A model generated the notes under the pieces. The model worked only from the letters and a program-made list of their open reading frames with translations. It did not search any database and was not told the origin of the DNA. Position numbers and translations under genes: made by a program. Shown here one piece after another: positions 41,791 through 50,221 of a stretch of DNA of 64,000 bases. The stretch is taken from positions 3,224,001 through 3,288,000 of the forward strand of contig OZ257149.1 in NCBI GenBank assembly GCA_965279085.1. The letters run 5' to 3'. The stretch is from UBA7672 sp965279085 (GTDB taxonomy: Bacteria > Pseudomonadota > Alphaproteobacteria > Caulobacterales > Hyphomonadaceae). How positions within the stretch are numbered: the first letter of the stretch is position 1; every line of letters starts with the position of its first letter.

Positions 41791-42317
41791 GCCGCGTCTA
41801 CTACGCCTGCAGCCAAGAGTAATTGACGCCCAGCAGCCCCGATACATGTCGCCGCCGCTTCTGCACCTTCGATAGTCGCCGACCAGTTCTCGGGAATCTT
41901 CGAAGTATTGATTCCGCGCCCCTCAAGGAATGCCCGCGCGTGCTCGACCCGACTGCCGAAAAAGTAGAGGAATTCGTTCTGCGTTCGCTGCTCGTCGTCA
42001 TCTTTCCCGTAAAAGACCCCGGTGTTCCTGCGGAGTCGCGCCTTCCCCACGGTGACAAAGATCTCTCGCGCTAGGGTCACCATGCTGCGGGCCATGATCG
42101 TAGTTTGCTCGTCGGTCGGAATGGCTTTTGAGTGCCGCTTTTTGTTGTGACCAGGCCAGAGGGCGACCACCAAGCCAACGATGCCGAGACTTCCGAGGGC
42201 CGCCCAGATTAAGATCTTTAGTTCTGGCGCTAGCGTCTCGTATGTCACGGGGAGAAGTCCCGCCAAAACGGCGCAGACCAGCACCAGTATCCCGCCACCA
42301 ACCTGTCTACGATCCAT
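41787..42317 (-). CDS. Hypothetical protein with two N-terminal membrane helices
   Basis: 176 residues from ATG 42317 (ATG 42329 also possible). Two hydrophobic helices, GGGILVLVCAVLAGLLPVTY and LKILIWAALGSLGIVGLVVA, are followed by a cytoplasmic, charged domain (KKRHSKAIPTDEQTTIMARS ... RVEHARAFLEGRGINTSKIP) of unknown family. It converges with the transposase gene, overlapping it by 4 bp. Two membrane helices plus a soluble domain, next to an antitoxin-like operon, would suit an effector or sensor, but this is speculation. Confidence 0.65.
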   Translation of the reverse strand: MDRRQVGGGILVLVCAVLAGLLPVTYETLAPELKILIWAALGSLGIVGLVVALWPGHNKKRHSKAIPTDEQTTIMARSMVTLAREIFVTVGKARLRRNTGVFYGKDDDEQRTQNEFLYFFGSRVEHARAFLEGRGINTSKIPENWSATIEGAEAAATCIGAAGRQLLLAAGVVDAA

Positions 42318-42433
42318 GCCGCTAAGCATGGCGCAGTTCGTTCTACACGTGGAGTCCAGTGGCGTTTCGCTCTGGTTATGGCATTCTGTCCGTATCGCGG
42401 ACCCCCAACCCCCCAAGGTCTAAATCCGCGATC

Positions 42434-42466
42434 GAAGGGCGCCGGGCCGACTGGCGCCCTTCTGAT
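42434..42466. terminator. Rho-independent terminator-like hairpin near the transposon's right end
   Basis: GAAGGGCGCC (42434-42443) pairs with GGCGCCCTTC (42453-42462) around a 9-nt loop; TGATTTTG follows. The closest plus-strand gene ends over 600 bp upstream and the neighbouring gene reads away from it, so it may end a small RNA or be left over from older DNA. Confidence 0.6.
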
Positions 42467-42611
42467 TTTGCGCTGCGCGTGAAATATTTTTCGGGGTGTC
42501 CCGCTGCCCTCAAACCGCTGACTCTCAGCCGTTTTTCCGAGGGCAAATTCAAACTGAGGCACTACCCCCCTTGGGGTTCGGTTGACTCTTTTCCTGTCCG
42601 GAGTCGTTATA

Positions 42612-42626
42612 GAACAAAACAGGAAC
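42612..42626. promoter_or_regulatory. LexA binding site (SOS box)
   Basis: GAAC (42612-42615), 7 bp, GAAC (42623-42626): on the minus strand GTTC-N7-GTTC, the alphaproteobacterial LexA consensus. It ends 3 bp before the proposed imuA start codon and 44 bp after the transposon's right terminal repeat. Confidence 0.9.
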
Positions 42627-42629
42627 TAG

Positions 42630-43427
42630 TTGGGATGCAGGGCTGTGCTGAAGGGCGATCTTGAGGCGTTGAAGCGGGAGGTGGCGCGGCTGGAGCGGGG
42701 GTCGTCGCCTGTCGCATCGCAGCGGTTCTCGACGGGGTCGGAGACGATCGATGCAGCGCTGGGCGGCGGGCTGCTGCGCGGGGCGGTGCACGAGATTTTC
42801 GGCGCGAGCATCATGGATGAGCCTTCGGCCGCGGGCTTTGCTGTGACGCTGGCGGTGCGCGCGTCTGGGGGCAAGCCGGTGGTGTGGGTGCGCCAGGATT
42901 TCGTCGGGCTCGAGATGGGCGAGATCTATCCGCCGGGGCTGGCGGAGCTTGGGCTGTCGCCGGACCGGTTCATTCTCGTGCGCGCGCGCGATGGGCCATC
43001 GGTGCTGAAGGCGGGGGAGGAGGCCGCGCGCTGTCCGCCGCTGGGCGCCCTGCTGGTGGAGCCGTGGGGCAACCCGAAGATGCTCGATCTGACTGCCTCG
43101 CGCAGGCTCGCGCTGGGGGCGGCCCGATCGAATGTGCCGCTCTTCCTGGTACGCGCGGGAGGCACGCCCACGGCGAGCGCGGCGGACACGCGATGGAGCG
43201 TTCGCCCGGCTCTATCGGTGGAGCTCGATGCGGAGGCGCCGGGGCATCCTGCCTTCGAGGTGGAATTGCTGCGCGACAGGGTAGGCGCCCAACGCCGCAA
43301 CTGGACAGTGGAATGGAACCGTGACGGCCGCATCTTCAGGGACATCGAAACGATACCTCGCGGCCTGGTTTCCGTACCTGCCGGCCGATCGGCTCATGCG
43401 GGCGCAGGATCCCAGCGAGCGGTCTGA
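42630..43427 (+). CDS. imuA: ImuA, RecA-like accessory protein of the SOS mutasome
   Basis: 265 residues from TTG 42630 (AGGA five bases upstream; GTG 42645 is an alternative). The protein is RecA-like: VASQRFSTGSETIDAALGGG then LLRGAVHEIFGASIMDEPSA, PVVWVRQDFVGLEMGEIYPP and LLVEPWGNPKMLDLTASRRL, as in ImuA/SulA2 proteins, with WTVEWNRDGRIFRDIETIPR near the end. It lacks a canonical Walker A lysine. ImuA joins ImuB and DnaE2 in translesion synthesis at damage sites. The C-terminal 107 bp overlap the imuB start. A LexA box lies in the leader. Confidence 0.9.
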   Translation: MGCRAVLKGDLEALKREVARLERGSSPVASQRFSTGSETIDAALGGGLLRGAVHEIFGASIMDEPSAAGFAVTLAVRASGGKPVVWVRQDFVGLEMGEIYPPGLAELGLSPDRFILVRARDGPSVLKAGEEAARCPPLGALLVEPWGNPKMLDLTASRRLALGAARSNVPLFLVRAGGTPTASAADTRWSVRPALSVELDAEAPGHPAFEVELLRDRVGAQRRNWTVEWNRDGRIFRDIETIPRGLVSVPAGRSAHAGAGSQRAV

Positions 43428-44883
43428 GCTTCCGCTGGTCATCACCGAGAAGATCAAGGGCGCGCAAAGGCTGGTCGCGATCAGTCCGGAGGCGAAGCGT
43501 GCTGGGCTCGCCGTGGGAATGACGCTAGCGGATTCGATGGCGCGCATCCCCGACCTGTGGGTCGAGGAGATCGATCATCACGCCAACGCGGCTCTGCTCG
43601 ACCGGATCGCGGAGGATTGCGACAGGTTTTCCCCGGTGGTGGTGGTGGATGCGCCGGACGGGTTGCTGCTCGACATCACGGGCTGCGATCACATCTTCGG
43701 CGGCGAGGCTGGGCTGCGCGAGGCTTTCTCGAAGCGTTTCCGGAAGGGCGGTTTTCATATTCGCACCGTGATCGCGGGCGCGCCGGATGCAGCGCGGGCG
43801 CTGGCGCGCTTCGGGCGCATCGCAATCGTGCCGCCGGGTGGGGATGCGGCGGCGGTGCATCCGCTGCCCATCGCCGCGCTCGGGCTGGAGGAGGCGGATC
43901 GCACGGCGATCTCGCGTGCTGGGCTCAAGACGATCGGCGCGCTGGCGACACGGCCGAGCATGGTCTTCGCATCGCGCTTCGGCGAGGCGATGACGCTGAA
44001 GCTGCGGCGCATCCAGGGGCTGGCCGATCCGCCGCTTGCGCCCCGACGCGCCGTTCCGATGCTGTGGGTCGAGCGCCGCTTCGCCGAACCCATCGGACGC
44101 ATCGAGGATGCGGAGGGCGTGCTCGCCGAACTTGGACAGGAGGCCGGCGTCAAACTCGCCGAACGCCGCGAGGGCGGCCGTGTTTTCGAGGCAAGCTTCT
44201 TCCGCGCCGACGGCGCCGTGCGTCGCGTCGTCGTCGAGACAGGGCGGCCAATGCGCGATGCGCGCGTGCTGCTACGGTTATTCCGCGAGAAGCTTGATGC
44301 GCTAGCGGATCCCATCGACCCCGGCTTCGGCTTCGACCTGATCCGCTTGTCCGTGCCTGCAGCTGATCCGCTCGATGCAGTCCAACAAGGTCTCGATGGA
44401 CGTGCTGTGGAGGCCAATGAGATTGCCGATCTTGCCGACCGTCTCTCAACCCGGTTCAGCGCCGAGCGCGTGCTTCGTTTTCTCCCCGAAAACACGCACG
44501 ACCCGGATCGTGCCGCGCTCGCGGTGCCTGCAAGTTTCAACCCGATGACATCCGTCGTCTGGCCTTCATCAGAGACGAACGAGCCGCCGCTGCGCCCGAT
44601 CCAGATGTTTGAGCCGCCGCAGCCGATCACAATCACTGTAGCCGAAGTTCCAGATGGTCCTCCGAAGAAATTCACGTGGCGCCGGTGTGAGTACGACGTA
44701 GCCCGCGCCGAAGGCCCCGAGCGCATCGCTCCGGAATGGTGGCGACGCAAGCCCGGGGAGCCGACGCGAGACTATTATCGGATCGAAGACGCGGCGGGCC
44801 GCCGCTTCTGGCTCTTCCGCGCGGGGGCCTACACTCAGGAGTCAGCTCCGCCCGCCTGGTTCATGCACGGGATCTTCGCATGA
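43321..44883 (+). CDS. imuB: ImuB, Y-family-like polymerase of the SOS mutasome
   Basis: 520 residues from GTG 43321. The Y-family fold is visible in YLAAWFPYLPADRLMRAQDP, LLLDITGCDHIFGGEAGLRE, ARALARFGRIAIVPPGGDAA, and the helix-hairpin-helix-like ISRAGLKTIGALATRPSMVF. The acidic residues of the catalytic site (FPYLPAD instead of D.DaFFA) are largely absent, so it should be catalytically dead, as known for ImuB, which serves as the mutasome's clamp-binding hub. A possible beta-clamp-binding segment is near PIQMFEP. The 107-bp overlap with imuA and ATGA overlap with dnaE2 tie the three genes together. Confidence 0.9.
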   Translation: MTAASSGTSKRYLAAWFPYLPADRLMRAQDPSERSELPLVITEKIKGAQRLVAISPEAKRAGLAVGMTLADSMARIPDLWVEEIDHHANAALLDRIAEDCDRFSPVVVVDAPDGLLLDITGCDHIFGGEAGLREAFSKRFRKGGFHIRTVIAGAPDAARALARFGRIAIVPPGGDAAAVHPLPIAALGLEEADRTAISRAGLKTIGALATRPSMVFASRFGEAMTLKLRRIQGLADPPLAPRRAVPMLWVERRFAEPIGRIEDAEGVLAELGQEAGVKLAERREGGRVFEASFFRADGAVRRVVVETGRPMRDARVLLRLFREKLDALADPIDPGFGFDLIRLSVPAADPLDAVQQGLDGRAVEANEIADLADRLSTRFSAERVLRFLPENTHDPDRAALAVPASFNPMTSVVWPSSETNEPPLRPIQMFEPPQPITITVAEVPDGPPKKFTWRRCEYDVARAEGPERIAPEWWRRKPGEPTRDYYRIEDAAGRRFWLFRAGAYTQESAPPAWFMHGIFA

Positions 44884-47800
44884 GCACCTCAACTCGCTCC
44901 GGCAATGTCATTGATTTTCCGACGCGGGAGAAAGCTCCCTCTTCGAGTTCGACGCCAGCGTACGCTGAACTCGCGGCCGCCACCAATTTCTCTTTCCTGC
45001 GAGGAGCGTCGCTTGGGCAGGACATGGTGCTGGAGGCTCTGGATCAGGACTACAAGGGGCTAGGAATTGCTGACCGCAACACGCTTGCTGGCGTTGTGCG
45101 GGCGTGGTCGGAACTCGCGCAAATCCGCCTTGATGGAATGCCAATCCCGCGCAGGGTGAGGGAGGGTGGCTCTCCTGGCGAACATAGCTGGGAAGATCAT
45201 CCGGAGACGGTGCGGCTCGAGTTGCAACGTATCGAGCGCAAGATACGCGCTGAGAAGTTCAGGCTGGTCGTTGGCGCGAGGCTCGTATTCTGTGACGGCA
45301 CGCCGGATATCGTGGCTTATCCGCAGAACCGGGCGGGCTGGTCACATCTCTGCCGTCTGCTGACCAACGGCAACCGGCGTCCGCCGCGGGGAAAGGTACG
45401 CGCAAAAAAGGGGGAATGCCTGCTCAGGCTCGACGATCTGTTTTCCAGATCGTCCGATCTCCAGCTGATCGTGATGCCGGGAGATGATCTCGATGAGCTT
45501 GGCGATCTGTTCGAGAAGATCGGCCATTTCCCGTGGCTCTGGCTGGGCGCGACCATGCACAGACGGGGGGATGATGCGCGCCGGCTGGAAAAACTGAAAC
45601 GTATTTCGCAAAAAGCCGGCGTTCCGCTGATCGCGACGAATGATGCGCTGTATCACCGTGCATCAGAGCGCGACCTGCAGGATGTTATGACCTGCATTCG
45701 TGAAGGCGTGAGGATAACTGAAGCCGGCCGTCTGCTCGAAGCGAATGCCGAGCGGCACCTGAAGGCGCCTTCCGAAATGCACCGGCTCTTTGCCAGGGCC
45801 CCGGAGGCCGTCGCTGAAACGCAGACCTTCCTGCAGCTGATCGAGTTCGACATCGATCAGCTGCGATACGAGTATCCGCAGGAGCCCGTGCCTCTGGGCT
45901 GGACCGACCAAGCGTATCTCGAAGACCGCGCCTGGTTCTGTGCCGGGATGAAGTATCGCTGGCGGATACCCAAGAAGGTGAAGCGCCAGCTTCGCAAGGA
46001 ACTTTCGTTCATTCGTGAGCGGCAGATGGCTCAGTACTTCCTCACCATCTTCGACACGGTGCGGATTGCCGAGAACATGGGGATTCTCTGTCAGGGGCGG
46101 GGCTCCGCGGCAAACTCCGTCATCTGCTATGTGCTGGGCGTCACGTCCGTCAGTCCCCTCACGTCCGACCTTCTCTTCGAGCGCTTCCTGTCCAAGAAGC
46201 GGGAGCACGAGCCACCGGACATCGATGTCGATTTCGAACATGAGCGGCGTGAGGAAATCATCCAGCACATCTATGAACGCTATGGCCGCGAACGCGCTGG
46301 CATAGCCGCAACCGTCATTCATTACCGGCCGCGAAGTGCGATGCGGGAAGTCGGGAAGGTGATGGGCCTCACTGATGACGTTACAGCGCGCTTGTCGGGA
46401 CTGGTCTGGGGCAGCTGGGGCGAACCGCTTCGGCGCAAGCAGCTGGAGCAGGCTGGGCTCGATGCGGACAATCCCGTGCTTCATCGGGCCTTGGAGTTTG
46501 CGGTGAGACTACTCGGATTTCCCCGCCATCTTTCGCAGCACGTTGGCGGGTTTGTGCTGACGCAAGGGCGTCTCGATGAACTCGTTCCTGTCGGCCACGC
46601 AGCGATGGACGACCGCACTTTCATCGAATGGGACAAGGATGACATCGACGCCTTGAGATTGATGAAGGTGGATATTCTGGCGCTCGGCATGCTCACCTGC
46701 ATCCGCAAGGCGCGAGACATGATCTATCGGACGACTGGGACCCGGTATGGACTCAGCGATTTTCCGGCTGCCGATCCGGCTGTCTACGACATGCTTTCAC
46801 AGGGAGACTCGCTGGGCGTCTTCCAGGTTGAGAGCCGCGCCCAGATCAACATGCTGCCGCGCATGAAACCGCGTACGATGTATGATCTTGTCATCGAAGT
46901 TGCGATCGTCCGGCCCGGCCCGATCCAGGGCAACATGGTCCATCCTTATATGAAACGCAGGAATGGCGAAGAAGAAGTCGTATTCCCTTCACCTGGAAAG
47001 GAGCACGGGCCTCCTGATGAACTTGAGAAAGTGCTGAACAAGACGCTCGGCATTCCCCTGTTTCAGGAACAAGCCATGAAGTTGGCAATGGTCGCAGCGA
47101 GGTTCACGGACGAGGAGGCCAACGGACTTCGCAAGGCGATGGCGACGTTTCGCAACGCCGGCACGATCCATCTCTTCGAAAAACGAATGGTGGGGGGGAT
47201 GGTTCGCAGGGGGTATCATCTGAAGTTTGCTCAAGACTGCTTCGAGCAGATCAAGGGCTTCGGCTCTTATGGCTTCCCTGAAAGCCATGCGGCTGCGTTT
47301 GCGCAGCTCGTGTACGTGTCTTCCTGGATCAAGAAATATCACCCCGCGACCTTTGCGGCCGCGCTGCTGAATTCACAGCCGATGGGATTCTATGCGCCGG
47401 CGCAGATCGTGCGGGATGCGCAGGAGCATGGGGTGGAGGTGCGCGGGGTCGATGTGAATTTCAGTAATTACGACAACACACTGGAGCGGCGCGACGATGG
47501 AGCGATGGCGCTGCGTCTTGGCTTCCGGCAGCTCGATGGCGTGAAGGAAGAGGAAGCGAACGCGCTCGTCGCAAGGCGCGGTATGGGGTTCGTGAGCGCG
47601 TCGGACATGCGCGAGCGAGGTGGGGTGTCTTCGCCGATGCTACGCAAGCTGGCGGATGCGGATGGGTTTCAGTCCCTGCAGCAGGATCGCCGCGAAGCCT
47701 TGTGGGAAGTCAGACGGTTACCGGATGATCATCTGTTGCCGCTGTTTGCGGCCGCTGCAGCGAAGGAGCTCGGAGAAGAACCAGAGGCAGGCCTGCCTGA

Positions 47801-48347
47801 AATGCCCCTCGGCGAGCATGTTGCCGCGGATTATCAAACGGCTCGGCTTTCGCTGAAGTCGCATCCCATGCAGGTGTTGCGGCCAGTGTTTCAGGCCGAA
47901 GGGATTCTCACCTGCGCGGAGACATCGGCGTTGCGAGATGGCAGCAGGACGCGAACTGCCGGGATCGTGCTCGTGAGGCAAAGGCCGGGGAAAGGAAATG
48001 CGATCTTCGTCACGCTCGAAGACGAGACGGGTATCACCAACGTGCTGCTATGGGCGCGGGATTTCGAGAAGTTCAGGGCGCAGACGATGGGGGCGCGGCT
48101 GATGCTGGTGGAGGGGCGGGTGCAGCGGAGCAAGGAGGGGGTGACGCACCTGATGGGCGCGCGGGTGATCGACCGGTCGGCGGAGTTGGAGCGGTTGTCG
48201 GAGGATTACCAGCCGGTCGATCCGGAGCTGACGCGGGCGGATGAGGTGAAGCATCCGCAGTATCCGCGTAGCATGGGAAACCAGCCGGGGATGCACCGGC
48301 ATCCGCGCAATGTGCGCGTGATGCCGAAGTCGCGTGATTTTCACTAG
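44880..48347 (+). CDS. dnaE2: Error-prone DNA polymerase III alpha subunit DnaE2 (ImuC)
   Basis: 1155 residues. The N-terminal PHP domain begins YAELAAATNFSFLRGASLGQ. The C-family polymerase core is recognisable in CQGRGSAANSVICYVLGVT, EPPDIDVDFEHERREEIIQH (catalytic aspartates) and VEVAIVRPGPIQGNMVHPYM-like sequence (VIEVAIVRPGPIQGNMVHPY), then GIPLFQEQAMKLAMVAARFT and FPESHAAAFAQLVYVSSWIK. A C-terminal OB fold, AGIVLVRQRPGKGNAIFVTL, follows. The tail ends FH, as in DnaE2. Between the PHP start and LVVGARLVFCDGTPDIVAYP there is an added charged segment (about residues 83-128) that I do not remember from other members. Third gene of the damage-inducible cassette. Confidence 0.93.
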   Translation: MSTSTRSGNVIDFPTREKAPSSSSTPAYAELAAATNFSFLRGASLGQDMVLEALDQDYKGLGIADRNTLAGVVRAWSELAQIRLDGMPIPRRVREGGSPGEHSWEDHPETVRLELQRIERKIRAEKFRLVVGARLVFCDGTPDIVAYPQNRAGWSHLCRLLTNGNRRPPRGKVRAKKGECLLRLDDLFSRSSDLQLIVMPGDDLDELGDLFEKIGHFPWLWLGATMHRRGDDARRLEKLKRISQKAGVPLIATNDALYHRASERDLQDVMTCIREGVRITEAGRLLEANAERHLKAPSEMHRLFARAPEAVAETQTFLQLIEFDIDQLRYEYPQEPVPLGWTDQAYLEDRAWFCAGMKYRWRIPKKVKRQLRKELSFIRERQMAQYFLTIFDTVRIAENMGILCQGRGSAANSVICYVLGVTSVSPLTSDLLFERFLSKKREHEPPDIDVDFEHERREEIIQHIYERYGRERAGIAATVIHYRPRSAMREVGKVMGLTDDVTARLSGLVWGSWGEPLRRKQLEQAGLDADNPVLHRALEFAVRLLGFPRHLSQHVGGFVLTQGRLDELVPVGHAAMDDRTFIEWDKDDIDALRLMKVDILALGMLTCIRKARDMIYRTTGTRYGLSDFPAADPAVYDMLSQGDSLGVFQVESRAQINMLPRMKPRTMYDLVIEVAIVRPGPIQGNMVHPYMKRRNGEEEVVFPSPGKEHGPPDELEKVLNKTLGIPLFQEQAMKLAMVAARFTDEEANGLRKAMATFRNAGTIHLFEKRMVGGMVRRGYHLKFAQDCFEQIKGFGSYGFPESHAAAFAQLVYVSSWIKKYHPATFAAALLNSQPMGFYAPAQIVRDAQEHGVEVRGVDVNFSNYDNTLERRDDGAMALRLGFRQLDGVKEEEANALVARRGMGFVSASDMRERGGVSSPMLRKLADADGFQSLQQDRREALWEVRRLPDDHLLPLFAAAAAKELGEEPEAGLPEMPLGEHVAADYQTARLSLKSHPMQVLRPVFQAEGILTCAETSALRDGSRTRTAGIVLVRQRPGKGNAIFVTLEDETGITNVLLWARDFEKFRAQTMGARLMLVEGRVQRSKEGVTHLMGARVIDRSAELERLSEDYQPVDPELTRADEVKHPQYPRSMGNQPGMHRHPRNVRVMPKSRDFH

Positions 48348-48386
48348 GTCGAGATCAGGTCGAGCGCCAGCGCGGCTCTTCTCCGT

Positions 48387-48500
48387 TCGTCCCGGCGAAA
48401 GTCGGAGTCCAGGAACGGTGTTGGAGCATGAACGGGCCTGAAGCTACTGGGCGGGGCAAGCTTCATTGTCAGCCCTGGGTCCCGGCTTTCGCCGGGACGA
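48387..48500. repeat. Dispersed inverted repeat, family B
   Basis: TCGTCCCGGCGAAAGTCGGA on the left is matched by TCCCGGCTTTCGCCGGGACGA on the right, with about 60 bp between. It fills the gap after dnaE2, between its stop and the converging fliE gene. Confidence 0.85.
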
Positions 48501-48543
48501 GCGGAACAACGACCGATCCTGCTCTAGCCTTTAGCCCTCAGGG

Positions 48544-48858
48544 CTAGATCGGCATGCGCATGATTTCCTGGTAGGCCTTGATGACCTCGTCGCGCACGGC
48601 GATCACGGTTTCCATCGTGGCTTCCGCGGCGGCGACTGCGGTCACGACGTCGACGATGTCGCCGCGGCCCATGGCGGCGTTGGTGACCGCCGTTTCAGCC
48701 GCGTTGCCGGCCTGCGTGATCGAGCCGACGGCGCTGTTGAGGATGTCCCCGAAACCGGGGCCTCCAATGCCTTGGGTTTCCTTGCCGCCGCCGAGATTGC
48801 CGAGCGTCTGGGCAACGCCGCCATATGCCTTGACGGCTGAGAGACCGAGATCTGACAT
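48544..48858 (-). CDS. fliE: Flagellar hook-basal body protein FliE
   Basis: 104 residues with the FliE C-terminal pattern AETAVTNAAMGRGDIVDVVT then AVAAAEATMETVIAVRDEVI KAYQEIMRMPI (the ending YQEIMRMPI is diagnostic). FliE joins the MS ring to the proximal rod. It is the last gene of the flgB-flgC-fliE unit, the arrangement found in caulobacters, and starts 11 bp after the flgC stop. Confidence 0.95.
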   Translation of the reverse strand: MSDLGLSAVKAYGGVAQTLGNLGGGKETQGIGGPGFGDILNSAVGSITQAGNAAETAVTNAAMGRGDIVDVVTAVAAAEATMETVIAVRDEVIKAYQEIMRMPI

Positions 48859-48868
48859 CTAGGGCCCC

Positions 48869-49285
48869 TTACGCTTTCAGCAGCGAGACGACGCCGAGCA
48901 TCATGGCGCGGCTCGATTCGATGACGTTGAGATTGGCCTCGTAGGCGCGTTGCGCCTCGCGAAGGTCGGCCATCTCGATGAGGGCGGAGACGTTCGACAT
49001 CTTCACATAGCCGTTGGCGTCGGCGGCCGGGTGGCTGGGGTCATACTTCTCGGGGAAGGGCGTCTTGTCTTCGCGTGCGCCGGTGACCTTAACCGTGTCG
49101 GCGCCGACTTCGCGATCATAGAAGGTGCGGAACACCGGCGCCTTGCGGCGATACGGGTCGCCGCCGGGGGTGTTGGCGGTGGCGTCGGCGTTGGCGAGGT
49201 TCTCGGCCGAGATGCGGATGCGAACGGTCTGCGCGCGCAGTCCCGTCGCGGCCGCGCCCATGGCGGACATGAGGTCGGATGACAT
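48869..49285 (-). CDS. flgC: Flagellar basal-body rod protein FlgC
   Basis: 138 residues. The rod-protein N-terminus, MGAAATGLRAQTVRIRISAE then NLANADATANTPGGDPYRRK, and the C-terminus EMADLREAQRAYEANLNVIE with SSRAMMLGVVSLLKA match FlgC. It forms part of the proximal rod. It lies between flgB and fliE on the minus strand. Confidence 0.96.
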   Translation of the reverse strand: MSSDLMSAMGAAATGLRAQTVRIRISAENLANADATANTPGGDPYRRKAPVFRTFYDREVGADTVKVTGAREDKTPFPEKYDPSHPAADANGYVKMSNVSALIEMADLREAQRAYEANLNVIESSRAMMLGVVSLLKA

Positions 49286-49308
49286 GGCTGTCTCCTAGAG
49301 GCGTGCGC

Positions 49309-49746
49309 TCACCGTCCCGGTGCGCGCGACGCCAGCCGCAGCAGGCCCAGACTCTTCTGGTACAGGCCAACCATGGTCTCGAAATCCATTCGGGTTTCGG
49401 CGATTTTCATCATCTGCTCCTCGACCACCACGGCGTTGCCGTCGAGCGTGGTTTCGGAGTCAGGGGATTTGGTGGTGGTCATGCCGGGCGCGGAGGGCGC
49501 GTTCGGCGGCGCCATGTGGCCGGACTGAGTCGTGGCCATAGCGGTGCGCGCCACGCCGGCCTGCGGGCCGCGGGCGCCCATGCGCTCCAAGGTCGCAGCG
49601 AAGGCTTCCTGGTTGATGTCGCTGGGCACATAGCCGGGCGTCGAAACGTTGGCGACGTTCTGCGCGATGACCTTCTGGCGCTCGCCCAGCATCTGCAGGC
49701 GCGCCTTCATCAGCGAAAAGACCGAAATCTGGGTCGGGTCCGACAT
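49309..49746 (-). CDS. flgB: Flagellar basal-body rod protein FlgB
   Basis: 145 residues. FSLMKARLQMLGERQKVIAQ then NVANVSTPGYVPSDINQEAF is the conserved rod N-terminus; the C-terminal helix MDFETMVGLYQKSLGLLRLA matches FlgB. It is the first gene of the unit, with its promoter region shared with the divergent fliO-fliP unit, where CtrA sites are found. Confidence 0.95.
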   Translation of the reverse strand: MSDPTQISVFSLMKARLQMLGERQKVIAQNVANVSTPGYVPSDINQEAFAATLERMGARGPQAGVARTAMATTQSGHMAPPNAPSAPGMTTTKSPDSETTLDGNAVVVEEQMMKIAETRMDFETMVGLYQKSLGLLRLASRAPGR

Positions 49747-49775
49747 GGGAATCTCGCCTGGGCCCGGAGCCCATC

Positions 49776-49868
49776 AAGCGGCAGATTCTGCCGCTTTGAT
49801 TAAAGGGCTCTTAAGCATGAGGGCGCGGCGTTAACCGCCCGTTTACCCGTATTTCCGATGCATTAACC
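49776..49868. promoter_or_regulatory. Divergent flagellar control region with CtrA site and palindrome
   Basis: A 21-bp palindrome AAGCGGCAGA-T-TCTGCCGCTT occupies 49776-49796. Next, TTAA (49800-49803), 7 bp, TTAA (49811-49814) is a full CtrA site, and TTAACC half-sites lie at 49831-49836 and 49863-49868. This lies between flgB and fliO. CtrA control of early flagellar genes is established in Caulobacter; the palindrome may be a site for a second regulator such as FlbD (inference). Confidence 0.75.
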
Positions 49869-49906
49869 AAGAAACCGGCCGCGAAGGCCGCAATTGGCTG
49901 TCCCGA

Positions 49907-50221
49907 ATGGACCTGCTCTCTATCCTCAGGGCGATTGGCGCCCTTGCCTTCGTGCTTGGCCTGCTGCTCGGCGGGACGTGGCTGCTGCGCAAGTATGGCA
50001 GCCGTATCGGTCTGAAGGCCGGCGCTGTCTCGACCGACCTCAAGGTCACCGAATGGCGCTCGCTCGACATGCGGCGGAAACTGGCGGTGGTACGCTGGGG
50101 CGAAAAGGAACATCTCATCTGCCTCGCGCCGACGGGCGACATGCTGATCGCTTCGCGCGATGCGCCGACGCCTTTCGCGCCGATCCCGCCGGGCGCTGCC
50201 AATGACGAGCCGGGCGCATGA
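49907..50221 (+). CDS. fliO: Flagellar biosynthesis protein FliO
   Basis: 104 residues: one N-terminal membrane helix (LSILRAIGALAFVLGLLLGG TWLLRKYG), then a small cytoplasmic domain with VTEWRSLDMRRKLAVVRWGE and HLICLAPTGDMLIASRD, the FliO pattern. FliO assists assembly of the FliP-containing export gate. The next gene is fliP with an ATGA overlap, as is usual. Confidence 0.88.
   Translation: MDLLSILRAIGALAFVLGLLLGGTWLLRKYGSRIGLKAGAVSTDLKVTEWRSLDMRRKLAVVRWGEKEHLICLAPTGDMLIASRDAPTPFAPIPPGAANDEPGA

Larger units (their letters stand above)
38810..42568. mobile_element. Putative 3.76-kb transposon with perfect 30-bp terminal inverted repeats
   Basis: The left end, GGGGTAGTGCCTCAGTTTGA... (38810-38839), is the exact reverse complement over 30 bases of the right end at 42539-42568. 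Both ends are immediately flanked by CCTT (38806-38809 and 42569-42572), compatible with a 4-bp target duplication. Inside are small genes, an overlapping three-gene operon, an IS1-like transposase and a membrane protein, all less G/C-biased than the flanking recQ and imuA genes. The ends do not look like IS1 ends; the repeated AAATTCAAACTGAGGCACTA word recalls terminal repeats of IS21-type elements, so the transposase that moves it may be encoded elsewhere. Alternatively, two solo inverted repeats flank the region by chance. Confidence 0.6.
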
